A DNA stretch of 10,059 nucleotides, taken from NCBI GenBank assembly GCA_016303035.1, contig JAEDML010000035.1, positions 1-10,059 on the forward strand. The letters run 5' to 3'. The position numbers were made by a program, and so were the translations under genes. How positions within the stretch are numbered: position 1 is the first letter of the stretch; the number at the start of each line of letters is the position of its first letter. A model generated the notes under the pieces. The model saw only the letters and a program-made list of their open reading frames with translations. It had not been told where the DNA came from and searched no databases. Origin of the DNA: Clostridiaceae bacterium (GTDB lineage Bacteria > Bacillota > Clostridia > Oscillospirales > Acutalibacteraceae). Positions 1 through 6,625 of this stretch are shown in pieces.

Positions 1-76
1 CGGCTCGCACCGTGGCACCGGTATCCAATATGTACTCACCCAAAATCACAGCCCTGTCCTGAGTAGCCTCTTTCAC
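1..76 (-). CDS. spoIIID: Sporulation transcriptional regulator SpoIIID, N-terminal fragment
   Basis: Only the first 25 codons are in the window and the rest lies beyond base 1. The visible peptide, with GTG read as Met, begins MKEATQDRAVILGEY and continues through ILDTGATVRA. This matches the conserved N-terminus of SpoIIID, the small helix-turn-helix DNA-binding protein of about 80-90 residues that reshapes SigmaE-dependent transcription in the mother cell during sporulation. The GTG start (76-74) is chosen because AGGGG (89-85 on the minus strand) lies 8 nt upstream. The gene has its own SigmaE-type promoter (147-175), as expected for spoIIID, so it need not be part of the B12 operon ending at 195. 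The HTH is not visible, so the call rests on the N-terminus plus the promoter type. Confidence 0.82.
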   Translation of the reverse strand, partial: MKEATQDRAVILGEYILDTGATVRA

Positions 77-84
77 ACAATCAA

Positions 85-108
85 CCCCTAAAGCGCGGAA
101 GGCAGGGG
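85..108 (-). promoter_or_regulatory. Possible hairpin sequestering the spoIIID ribosome binding site
   Basis: On the minus strand CCCCT (108-104) is complementary to the AGGGG Shine-Dalgarno (89-85), with a G-U pair extending the stem by one. The loop is about 14 nt. Folding would mask the ribosome binding site. This is a short stem and the regulatory meaning is inference. Confidence 0.3.
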
Positions 109-146
109 CAGACACCTACTGCACGCCGCACCGAAAATACTGTTTA

Positions 147-175
147 ATTGTATGAAATAAAAACGGAAAATATGT
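147..175 (-). promoter_or_regulatory. SigmaE-type promoter for spoIIID
   Basis: On the minus strand ACATATT (175-169, -35) is followed after 14 nt by CATACAAT (154-147, -10). These match the Bacillus/Clostridium SigmaE consensus (KMATATT, 14-15 nt, CATACAHT). Transcription would begin near 139 and give a leader of about 64 nt before the GTG start of spoIIID. spoIIID is a known SigmaE target, so element and gene support each other. The rest of the 77-194 gap shows no gene. A small stem just after the previous stop lacks a U-tract, so no convincing terminator separates the B12 operon from spoIIID. Confidence 0.8.
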
Positions 176-194
176 TAAAATGCCGTAATGCGGA

Positions 195-473
195 TTACTT
201 ATTTCGGCGGTTTTGCCTTTCTATGCGGCTTAATTCGGCAAATTTTGATTCTATAAGGGTATGGGCATCTTCGGTATGGCAGGTAAGACAGCCGCTGCAG
301 TCCTTAATTCCGTTTTCAAGGAATCTGAAATTTCCGCCGCAGCCGTCGCCGAGGGTATAAAGCGGACAGTAGCAGAACATACAGTTAAAGGTATCCTCGT
401 CCGCGCCATTATGGCAGGGGAAATATCTGCATTTTTTGTTTTGAAAGAAAAATTCACTCGCCGTTTTAATCAC
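195..473 (-). CDS. Cysteine-rich small (metal-binding) domain protein
   Basis: A 92-residue soluble protein with nine cysteines (15, 20, 31, 34, 36, 45, 59, 62, 65) and histidines at 21 and 66. The pattern KCRYFPCH, then NCMFCYCPLY, GDGCGGNF, and finally GIKDCSGCLTCH is that of the Cysteine-rich small domain family, a probable metal-binding module. From general knowledge the family often occurs near cobalamin synthesis or corrinoid salvage genes, but its biochemical role is not established. The GTG start (473-471) lies one base after the stop of the S-component gene, implying translational coupling as the last gene of the B12 operon. A metal-binding role, or a role in corrinoid handling after import, is inference. 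No signal peptide is seen, so it should be cytoplasmic. The C-terminal tail is basic and polar (ERQNRRNK). Confidence 0.85.
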   Translation of the reverse strand: MIKTASEFFFQNKKCRYFPCHNGADEDTFNCMFCYCPLYTLGDGCGGNFRFLENGIKDCSGCLTCHTEDAHTLIESKFAELSRIERQNRRNK

Positions 474-474
474 C

Positions 475-1161
475 TCATATACCGTACTTTATTCTGACTC
501 TTTCAAGTTTTTGACCTATTGGCTTTGCTAAAAACCATAAAAACAGAAAATTTGAAGCGGCATAAAGCGCGGTATGCGGTAAAGCGCTTATGATTGCGGC
601 GCTATAAAGCTTTACATTAAATGAGCCGCTGTACCACAGCACCGTCCAGATATCCATAATAAAGGAAAAGGCTATCCCCGAAAAAACACCGTAGAAAAGC
701 AAAAACGCACGGCTTTTTTTAAGATACTTTGACAAATATCCCGCGGCAAGCCCGATAAGCCCCCATGCAAGCATCTGAAAAGGGGTCCACGGGCCCTGCC
801 CGAAATATATATTGGAAAGCGCCGCCGACATAGCACCTACCAAAAATCCCGTTTCGCCTCCCAAATACATCGCCGTTATAACGGTCAGCGCCGTTACCGG
901 CTTAAAAAAGGGAATAAAGCGCCCCGCAACGCACAGCGCCGTCATAACCGCCGCAATAACCAAACGGCGTGAGCCGGTCTGCCGCTTTTCGTAGCCCGCG
1001 GCAAAAAGCAGGAGCGCCAAAACCGCCGCCGCAAGTATTGCCGCTATATACCGTCTTCCCCCGTCGGCTGCAGAGCCGACTGCGGCGACCGCCGGAACGG
1101 CGGCAAAGGGAATAACCGCTTTAATTGCCGCGCGGAGCCTATTGTTCCTTATAACAATCAA
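475..1161 (-). CDS. ECF transporter S component, probable cobalamin specificity subunit
   Basis: About 228 residues, strongly hydrophobic. A poorly conserved N-terminal extension of two likely membrane segments (about residues 12-30 and 38-56) precedes the canonical S-component core. The core begins near RRLVIAAVMTALCVAGRFIPF and contains the motifs GGETGFLVGAMSA and FGQGPWTPFQM, typical of ECF S components of the cobalamin (CbrT/CblT-like) type. The S subunit binds the vitamin from outside and topples in the membrane when coupled to EcfT. Substrate assignment follows from family resemblance plus the cobalamin riboswitch at the head of the operon. Start choice: AAAGG (1176-1172) sits 10 nt before TTG at 1161. 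An in-frame TTG at 1170 overlaps the upstream stop but is only 1 nt from that site. No internal Met occurs until the middle of the core. Confidence 0.85.
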   Translation of the reverse strand: MIVIRNNRLRAAIKAVIPFAAVPAVAAVGSAADGGRRYIAAILAAAVLALLLFAAGYEKRQTGSRRLVIAAVMTALCVAGRFIPFFKPVTALTVITAMYLGGETGFLVGAMSAALSNIYFGQGPWTPFQMLAWGLIGLAAGYLSKYLKKSRAFLLFYGVFSGIAFSFIMDIWTVLWYSGSFNVKLYSAAIISALPHTALYAASNFLFLWFLAKPIGQKLERVRIKYGI

Positions 1162-1166
1162 GCAAA

Positions 1167-2795
1167 TCAAACCTTTCTGCCGTTTTTAAGACACAGCTCT
1201 GCCGCCGTTTCCACCGTTACCGCGCCGTCATAATACCCCGAGGTCATACGGCTTGCCGCCGTTGTGTAAAAGCGGTTTTGCGAGAAAAATTCCGACGGTA
1301 CGCCTGACGATACAATATTTCCGCGGAAGAAAAGCGCGCAGCGGTCGGCGCACATTGCGGCAAACTCCGCATCGTGGGTTACGGTAACTACGGTAATCCC
1401 GTCTGCCTTAAGCCTTTTTATAACATCTGTAAGTCTCAACTTTGCGGCGGCGTCCAGTCCTTTTGTAGGCTCGTCCATGAGAAGGAGTGAAGGCTTACTC
1501 GCCAAAGCCTTAGCCAAAGCCACAAGCTGCTGCTCACCGCCCGAAAGGTCATAAGGGTGTCGCGAATAAAGGTGCGAAAGGTCATAGGGCAGCATTTCCG
1601 ACTGAAGCCTTACGTCACAAAGCTCCTCGCCCACAGTGTTTTTAAGGAAAACCGTCTGCACGTCCTGCGGAAGCATAGAAACGCACTCCTTGTAAAGCGA
1701 CATATTTTTATACTTTTTAATATCCTTGCCGAAAACTTTTATACTGCCGCCGTAAAGCCTAATATTACCTGCGGCGGCGGAAAGCAGGGTAGTCTTGCCC
1801 GAGCCGTTTCCGCCGAGAATACAGAAAATCTCGCCCTTATAAACCGTAAGCTCAAGACCGCAAAGCACATCGGGCAGATCCCTGCCGTAGCGAAAATAAG
1901 CGTTTTTAAATTCCAGCGCCGGAATATCCGAACAGCGGTACTCACTGCAAGGCAGAGCGCGCAAATTATTCTTAAAATTGCTTTCAATATAATCTCTTCC
2001 GCCGCGCACATCAAGCGGAGCTTCGCCGATTTTGCCCGTCATACGGTAAAGCCTTGCCGCGGCAGGCATTGCAAGCGTAAGCTGCGGCAAATCATCCGCA
2101 CGCTTTATAACCTCTAAGGGGGTATCGCAATAAAGCAGTCTGCCTTTTTCCATAACAAGCAGTCGGTCGCTTAACGGTATTACCTCCTCTAAGCGGTGCT
2201 CGGCTATGATTACCGTCAGCGAAAGCTCGCGGTTAAGCTTTTTTACGGCGGAAATGAAATTTGACGCGGCAATCGGGTCAAGTTGAGCCGTAGGCTCGTC
2301 GAGAATTATAACCTCGGGTTGCATAACCGTTACCGCGGCAAGGTTAAGCAGCTGTTTTTGACCGCCCGAAAGGTCGGATACGCTTTTTTCGTACCAATCC
2401 TCAATTCCGAAAAAGGACGCCGTTTCGGCAACGCGCCTTGCAATTTCCGCTTTCGGAATATTCATATTTTCAAGCCCGAAGCAAAGCTCGTGCCAGACTT
2501 TATCGGTAACCGCCTGCTGTTCGGGCCTTTGCATTACAAAGCCGATTTCTGCAGCAGACTGCACGGTTTTAAGCTCGTTTATCGGGTGTGATTTAAAATA
2601 AATTACGCCGCTTTGCCCCCCTAACGGCGCAAGCTCCGGCTTGAGCAATCGAAGCAGGGTGGATTTTCCGCTCCCCGTAGCGCCGCACAGGGTGATAAAT
2701 TCGCCCTTTTTAACCGTAAAAGATACATTATCCACCGCATTTTCGTGACATAGAGGATATGTAAAATTCAGATTTTTGATATTAAATATTTCCAC
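1167..2795 (-). CDS. Energy-coupling factor ATPase, two ATP-binding domains fused (EcfA-EcfA')
   Basis: A 542-residue ABC ATPase carrying two complete nucleotide-binding domains in one chain, so it can supply both halves of the ECF ATPase dimer. Domain 1 has Walker A GATGSGKS (38-45), Q-loop Q89, signature LSGGQ (142-146), Walker B VIILDEP (162-168) and H200. Domain 2 has GGNGSGKT (328-335), LSGGE (417-421), LLLMDEP (437-443) and H474. All catalytic elements look intact in both halves. The linker is about 235-292. The protein acts on the cytoplasmic face, driving EcfT and the S component. The GTG start (2795) has GGAGG (2807-2803) 7 nt upstream, inside the 3' end of ecfT, which it overlaps by 28 bases. 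The S-component gene starts within a few bases of its stop. The tight EcfT-ATPase-S arrangement indicates a dedicated (group I) transporter. Confidence 0.94.
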   Translation of the reverse strand: MEIFNIKNLNFTYPLCHENAVDNVSFTVKKGEFITLCGATGSGKSTLLRLLKPELAPLGGQSGVIYFKSHPINELKTVQSAAEIGFVMQRPEQQAVTDKVWHELCFGLENMNIPKAEIARRVAETASFFGIEDWYEKSVSDLSGGQKQLLNLAAVTVMQPEVIILDEPTAQLDPIAASNFISAVKKLNRELSLTVIIAEHRLEEVIPLSDRLLVMEKGRLLYCDTPLEVIKRADDLPQLTLAMPAAARLYRMTGKIGEAPLDVRGGRDYIESNFKNNLRALPCSEYRCSDIPALEFKNAYFRYGRDLPDVLCGLELTVYKGEIFCILGGNGSGKTTLLSAAAGNIRLYGGSIKVFGKDIKKYKNMSLYKECVSMLPQDVQTVFLKNTVGEELCDVRLQSEMLPYDLSHLYSRHPYDLSGGEQQLVALAKALASKPSLLLMDEPTKGLDAAAKLRLTDVIKRLKADGITVVTVTHDAEFAAMCADRCALFFRGNIVSSGVPSEFFSQNRFYTTAASRMTSGYYDGAVTVETAAELCLKNGRKV

Positions 2796-3640
2796 CTTAC
2801 AGCCTCCGCAATATCAATAAAAGTCGGCAATAACACAAGCGCCGTATAAGAAATGTAACCAATGTTCCCGAAAACTCCCGCAGAGGACAGCGAAACTGTC
2901 GGATAGCAGGTAAAGGTTATGCCGCGCGTTCCGATTAAAGTCAGTAAAAACAGCAGGACGGTAACGCAGATAAAGGCAATATCACGCTTTTTTAAGGAAA
3001 ACGCCGCAAACCGTGAGCGCCTGCCGCAGCCATAGCCGCGAGAAGCCATACTGTCGGCGGTTATTATTCCGTTTTCAAGCGCCCAGGTTACCATAACCGA
3101 AAAAATTCTGAGGTTGCCTTTAAGCGAGTCGATTATATTGTCATCGCTGTAAAGACCCAGCGCGCGCTGAGCGTCCTTAACCCTTTTGTGCTGTCGGCTG
3201 AACATAGGAACAAAGCGTATAGCCATTGAAAGAATAAGGGCGATTTTCGGTGAGAAAAGCCCGAAAATATAAAGCAGCTTATCACTTGTCATTATCTGCG
3301 TAAAGCTGTAAAACCAGTAAAACGATGCCGTTATCATTCCGGCGGCGCAAACGCCGTAAATAAACGCCTCGGCGGTTACGGGATTGTTGTTCATTATAAA
3401 AAGCACCGTAACTCCGTTGTGGGAAAAAATCGGATTTACGAGCGCCGCCGCACAGAACATAAGCAGGGCGAAAATATGCACCTTAGTATGCGTACTTCCG
3501 TTCCTTATGAAAAACAGCGAAAGCGCGCCGATTAGCGATACGATAAGCAAAACGGGATTCATACAAAACATTGTAATACCGCAGACCGCCGCAAAATATA
3601 ACGCCGCCGCAAGCGGATTAAAGTCTTCAAAGCCGCGCAT
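2768..3640 (-). CDS. ecfT: ECF transporter transmembrane component EcfT
   Basis: A 290-residue integral membrane protein with hydrophobic stretches around 10-46, 54-70, 94-112, 122-140 and 221-236, plus one near the C-terminus. The central cytoplasmic region carries the two X-Arg-X coupling motifs of EcfT proteins, AQRA (157-160) and ASRG (199-202), flanked by the family-typical IRFVPMF and RGYGCGRR. These contact the grooves of the two ATPase domains and transmit ATP-driven movement to the S component. Length is typical of the family. The ATG start has GAAAGG (3656-3651) 10 nt upstream. The gap to the preceding transcobalamin-like gene is about 21 nt, so the two are probably on one transcript. 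The fused ATPase gene begins inside its 3' end. Confidence 0.92.
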   Translation of the reverse strand: MRGFEDFNPLAAALYFAAVCGITMFCMNPVLLIVSLIGALSLFFIRNGSTHTKVHIFALLMFCAAALVNPIFSHNGVTVLFIMNNNPVTAEAFIYGVCAAGMITASFYWFYSFTQIMTSDKLLYIFGLFSPKIALILSMAIRFVPMFSRQHKRVKDAQRALGLYSDDNIIDSLKGNLRIFSVMVTWALENGIITADSMASRGYGCGRRSRFAAFSLKKRDIAFICVTVLLFLLTLIGTRGITFTCYPTVSLSSAGVFGNIGYISYTALVLLPTFIDIAEAVRWKYLISKI

Positions 3641-3661
3641 AAAACCCCGTCCTTTCTTAAT

Positions 3662-5431
3662 TTATTTCAAATCCTCGCCCAGATTGCAGGTGTAAAGCCA
3701 CTCTACCTTATCACCGTCCGAAAGGGTATATTCGCCGCACCCGACCGACGGGGAAACCCCGTTTACAAGGTACATCCAGCCTGACAAATCTCCGCAGTCA
3801 AATTCATAAAGATAGTTTATACCTTTTACATAGGCAAGCTCGCGACCGCCCGAAATATCGGTTTGTATTCCGTATTCCTTTGCCGCCTTAATCAGAACAT
3901 CGTATACCGTATCGCCCTTTTTAAGATCAAATTTTGTCTCTTTAAGAATACAGCCGTCCTTCGGTATATATTCGGAATCAAGTTTTCCGACGGCGGTATT
4001 GCACCTTATTTCGAGGGTGACCGCGCCTACAGAGCCGCCGCTGTCGGTTGTGCCGTAAAAGGTATCGGCGCTTTGGAAATCAGTAAGCAGTACGATAAGT
4101 ATTGCCACAGCCGCGGCAATACCTACGGAGATGAAATTTTTAATATTACGCTTTTTAAGAAAACACAGCACCGCCGCGGCGGCAAGACCTAATAAAACGA
4201 TTACAAGGCATGCCCACGGCTTATAGCCTGAACGGCGCGCTTTTTCGTTATCTTCCGCTTTTTGGGTTTTGCCTTTTACTTCCTTTGCTTGCTCTGATTC
4301 GGTCTGTATCTCCTCAGAGCTTACCGCTTCGGCAGAATCGGGCTGTGAAGATATTTCCGAACTGCCGTTTACAGAGGCAACGGATAACGAAGACGAAGAC
4401 AAAGCGTTATCTTTATTTGCTTCGGCGGTCTGGGACTCAGCCGACACACCGCTTTGCGCGGGCGGCGCTTCAAACCCGTGCGGACTGCGGTTATCCAAAA
4501 TATAAAGCCCCGTTTTTCCGCTTTTCATTCTGTTGTAGGCGACAAGCGAATAAAACGCCTGCTCGGTTGCCGTCTCATTAAATCCGTCGCCTGCTTTGTG
4601 GCAGAAGCCGCCGTCTGAAAGACGGTATTTTAAAAGTCCGTCAAGCGCGCTTTTCCCGTTTTTGATAAACCGAGAATCACTGTCGCCGTCTATACCGAGA
4701 GCGCTAAGCGCGGCTATTACCTGCGCCGTGCTTTCGGCGTTAGGCACGCCGTAACCCGAAAAATCACCGTCGGCATTCTGTCGGGAGGATAAAAGCGAAA
4801 CCGCCCTGTCCGCCGCCGCGCGCACCGCGGCGTTTTCATTGTAATAAGGCGACAACGCCTGCAACGCCATAGCGGTAACATCGTTATCTCCGTAGTTGCC
4901 CGTTACAGCCCAGCCGCCGTCGCTTTTTTGCAGTGAAAGCAGTGTGTTTATTGCCGACTGCGTATTTGTTATACCGCTTTTACAGCCGTTGTTTAAAAGG
5001 TGCAGACCGTAAATCCAGCTCATAACGCCCTGCCTGCCCATCGAATCGTCCGCGACCGAGGCTATATAACCGTCGGTACTGCCTACGGCGATAAGACACA
5101 AAGCATACTTCTGCCTTGTGGTTGCACTCGGCACCTTGTTTTCTGAAACATATTTTTTAAGCGCGGCTTCATAAGGCGTGAAATTATAGCTTCCGCTTTG
5201 TGACAGCGCAAGAATATACCATTCCGCACTTTTCCCCGCCCCCGATGAAAGCGAAGAATTTATCCATTCCTGCACATTATCAGCGCCGCTTCTTTGAAGA
5301 TTAAAATCTATAATGCCGCTATGAGCGCTCTTTACTTTATCTGCGCTTTCCGCCGATACCGAAATCGCACCTAAACCTAACGCAACCGCAAAGAAAAGGC
5401 ATGCCAGCCGTAATAAAAGCTTATTTCTCAT
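3662..5431 (-). CDS. Membrane-tethered transcobalamin-like protein (alpha/alpha toroid plus DUF4430)
   Basis: A 589-residue exported protein. Residues 1-27 form a signal peptide (basic start, hydrophobic core, VSA|ES cleavage). Residues about 40-312 are a helical alpha/alpha toroid of the prenyltransferase/squalene-cyclase-like fold with repeated motifs (LQKSDGGW near 167-174, RQNADGDFSGYG near 217-228, RLSDGGFCH near 270-278). A Ser/Glu/Lys-rich linker spans about 313-403. Two membrane helices (about 405-425 and 432-450) are separated by KKRNIKN. The C-terminal DUF4430 domain (about 470-583) has a WMYLVNGV motif and several cysteines. DUF4430 is related to the beta domain of transcobalamin and intrinsic factor, whose alpha domain is also an alpha6/alpha6 toroid. 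Positive residues between the two helices predict that both domains face outside. The start lies within the previous gene (11-base overlap) without an obvious Shine-Dalgarno, suggesting translational coupling. Corrinoid binding is inferred from fold, riboswitch and ECF neighbours. Confidence 0.85.
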   Translation of the reverse strand: MRNKLLLRLACLFFAVALGLGAISVSAESADKVKSAHSGIIDFNLQRSGADNVQEWINSSLSSGAGKSAEWYILALSQSGSYNFTPYEAALKKYVSENKVPSATTRQKYALCLIAVGSTDGYIASVADDSMGRQGVMSWIYGLHLLNNGCKSGITNTQSAINTLLSLQKSDGGWAVTGNYGDNDVTAMALQALSPYYNENAAVRAAADRAVSLLSSRQNADGDFSGYGVPNAESTAQVIAALSALGIDGDSDSRFIKNGKSALDGLLKYRLSDGGFCHKAGDGFNETATEQAFYSLVAYNRMKSGKTGLYILDNRSPHGFEAPPAQSGVSAESQTAEANKDNALSSSSLSVASVNGSSEISSQPDSAEAVSSEEIQTESEQAKEVKGKTQKAEDNEKARRSGYKPWACLVIVLLGLAAAAVLCFLKKRNIKNFISVGIAAAVAILIVLLTDFQSADTFYGTTDSGGSVGAVTLEIRCNTAVGKLDSEYIPKDGCILKETKFDLKKGDTVYDVLIKAAKEYGIQTDISGGRELAYVKGINYLYEFDCGDLSGWMYLVNGVSPSVGCGEYTLSDGDKVEWLYTCNLGEDLK

Positions 5432-6266
5432 AAAGCTTTATACAGCCGGCAGCAACACCGCTGATTGAGACCAGCATTAAAGCCGCAAGCATATACGCGT
5501 TATCCGCGGTTTTGGGCGAGGTTTTTACCTCCTCGTCGGCAGTTTGCTCAGTTACAACTTCGGGCTTTGCAGAAACCGAGGCCTTTAAGACGGGGGGAAC
5601 CAGTATAACCGAATCCGAAACGGCGCTTATAACATATTCGCCCGCGTTTTCAAGCTTGAAGGTCACCTTGCCTTCAGCGTCGGTCGTGTATTCGGTCAAG
5701 GCTCCGTTCAGGGTTATTTTTGCCCCCTCAACAGGGAAGGTTATGGGATTATAGCTTGAATCATAACCGCATGCGGTAAGGGTAAGAGAAATTTCCCCGC
5801 CCTGCTCAAACGACACGCTGTGTTTATCAAAATAGCAGTAGGTGTCCGACCAAGCCGTAAGGTCGGTATAGATAAAGGCATTTACATAATCTCCCGGCTT
5901 TACCTCGTCGGCAAGACTGCTTGACGATACATTATTTACATAATAACCGTAACTGCCGCCGTTTGCTACTCCCCAAAGCTTATAAAGGGATAATCCGTAT
6001 GAAGTTACCGATGAAGCGTAGCCTGCTTCGGCTCCGCCGTTAAATTTTGCCTCATGCGCGGCGTACAAGGCCTCGTCCACCGTAAATTTACCGTCGTTAT
6101 CCCTGTCGGTAACCGTTATTTTTTCCTGTACAAGCACAAGCTTTCCGTTTTCGTCGGCAATCGTTACAAAAACATCAGCCGCAGCGGCGTCATCCGCAAA
6201 GGCGGTAAAGCACATACCGCACGCCGTTATCAATAAAGCTATAATAACCGATAGTATCTTTTTCAT
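5421..6266 (-). CDS. Sortase-anchored surface protein with DUF4430-like domain
   Basis: A 281-residue secreted protein. Residues 1-24 are a signal peptide (MKKILSVIIALLI, cleavage after AFA). Residues about 31-134 form a DUF4430-like domain containing a canonical EF-hand loop DRDNDGKFTVDE (54-65) and the KLWGVANGGSYGYYVNN motif. Residues about 148-225 look like a bacterial Ig-like beta-sandwich (TTDAEGKVTFKL). The C-terminus has SPKTAD (250-255), then a hydrophobic stretch and a short charged tail, resembling the SPxTG/LPxTG-type sortase signals of Clostridia with Ala in place of Gly. ATG at 6266 is preferred over one six codons upstream because GGAG lies 8 nt before it. Its position under the B12 riboswitch and before the transcobalamin-like gene suggests a wall-located corrinoid-binding or scaffold role (inference). 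Calcium binding by the EF-hand is likely from the motif. Confidence 0.82.
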   Translation of the reverse strand: MKKILSVIIALLITACGMCFTAFADDAAAADVFVTIADENGKLVLVQEKITVTDRDNDGKFTVDEALYAAHEAKFNGGAEAGYASSVTSYGLSLYKLWGVANGGSYGYYVNNVSSSSLADEVKPGDYVNAFIYTDLTAWSDTYCYFDKHSVSFEQGGEISLTLTACGYDSSYNPITFPVEGAKITLNGALTEYTTDAEGKVTFKLENAGEYVISAVSDSVILVPPVLKASVSAKPEVVTEQTADEEVKTSPKTADNAYMLAALMLVSISGVAAGCIKLYEK

Positions 6267-6280
6267 TTTAATATCTCCAA

Positions 6281-6469
6281 TCATTTTAAATTGTTTCTTT
6301 TTTCTTTAAGTCCTGCTGCTTCCAGCGCCCTGGGCCATGGGCCTAAGAACGCCTTTATACGGGAACGGGTGACCTCGTCGAAATCCTCTTTTCTGGGGGT
6401 TCTGCCAAGCTCCCTGCTTTTTTGCCTTAAAAGCTCCTGCGCCATCAGCTTTTTTCGGTCGGTTGACAA
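6281..6469 (-). CDS. Small protein with homing-endonuclease-associated-repeat-like domain
   Basis: A 62-residue basic protein, first in the riboswitch-controlled operon. Residues about 20-56 (ELGRTPRKEDFDEV, then FLGPWPRALEAAGL) resemble the homing-endonuclease-associated repeat (HNH_repeat family), a short helical module thought to bind DNA in nuclease proteins. No HNH or other catalytic motif is present, so this is a stand-alone repeat, not a nuclease. The TTG start (6469-6467) is supported by AAAGGAGG (6485-6478) at 8 nt spacing. An ATG nearer that site opens a different frame without a recognisable product. The gene ends about 14 nt before the sortase-anchored protein gene. Its function is unknown. 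It might be a DNA-binding regulator or a short leader-type gene feeding translation into the operon; both are guesses. Confidence 0.7.
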   Translation of the reverse strand: MSTDRKKLMAQELLRQKSRELGRTPRKEDFDEVTRSRIKAFLGPWPRALEAAGLKEKRNNLK

Positions 6470-6477
6470 TGCCCATC

Positions 6478-6485
6478 CCTCCTTT
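6478..6485 (-). promoter_or_regulatory. Ribosome binding site deciding the TTG start at 6469
   Basis: AAAGGAGG on the minus strand is a near-ideal Shine-Dalgarno placed 8 nt before TTG at 6469. It directly follows the terminator U-tract, so the first gene of the operon is translated only if transcription passes the terminator. Confidence 0.75.
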
Positions 6486-6519
6486 AAAATAAAAACTCCT
6501 CCGACAAAAGGCGGAAGAG
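6486..6519 (-). terminator. Intrinsic terminator in the B12 operon leader (riboswitch expression platform)
   Basis: On the minus strand CTCTTCCG (6519-6512) pairs with CGGAGGAG (6503-6496) in an 8-bp stem containing one G-U pair, with an 8-nt loop. TTTTTATTTT (6495-6486) follows directly. Because it lies between the cobalamin aptamer and the first gene, it is most likely the off-switch of a transcriptional riboswitch. It could also be a simple attenuator. Confidence 0.82.
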
Positions 6520-6545
6520 CACAACGGATTTATAAACGCAACAAA

Positions 6546-6617
6546 GGTATACACCGCTTAAAACGGCGGCGCTGCGATAAATCGGCTGCACCCTTCCCAC
6601 CAAAGCGGTGTAAAACC
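6546..6617 (-). promoter_or_regulatory. Long hairpin between B12 aptamer and leader terminator
   Basis: ACACCGCTT (minus 6611-6603) pairs perfectly with AAGCGGTGT (minus 6559-6551), and the stem extends to GG/CC ends at 6617 and 6546 with a mismatch and a bulge. The enclosed 43 nt can fold further (CGAT/ATCG). It is probably part of the expression platform, but neither strand of the stem obviously overlaps the terminator stem, so its switching logic is not clear from reading alone. Confidence 0.55.
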
Positions 6618-6625
6618 TTAATTAC

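Noticed and set aside
178..198. Small inverted repeat GTAAT/ATTAC just after the Cys-rich gene as an operon terminator
   Set aside because: The stem is only 5 bp and is not followed by a U-tract on the minus strand, so it is not a convincing terminator.
1557..2117. Plus-strand open frame of 186 codons
   Set aside because: It lies opposite the double ATPase gene, whose domains and motifs are complete. The plus-strand peptide shows no recognisable domain or ribosome binding site.
4210..4581. Plus-strand open frame of 123 codons
   Set aside because: It is the antisense shadow of the linker and toroid region of the transcobalamin-like gene; its composition is that of reversed coding sequence.
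6306..6554. Minus-strand 82-codon frame overlapping the leader terminator and first small gene
   Set aside because: It runs through the riboswitch terminator and lacks a suitable start. The TTG-started frame has the strong ribosome binding site and a recognisable domain.
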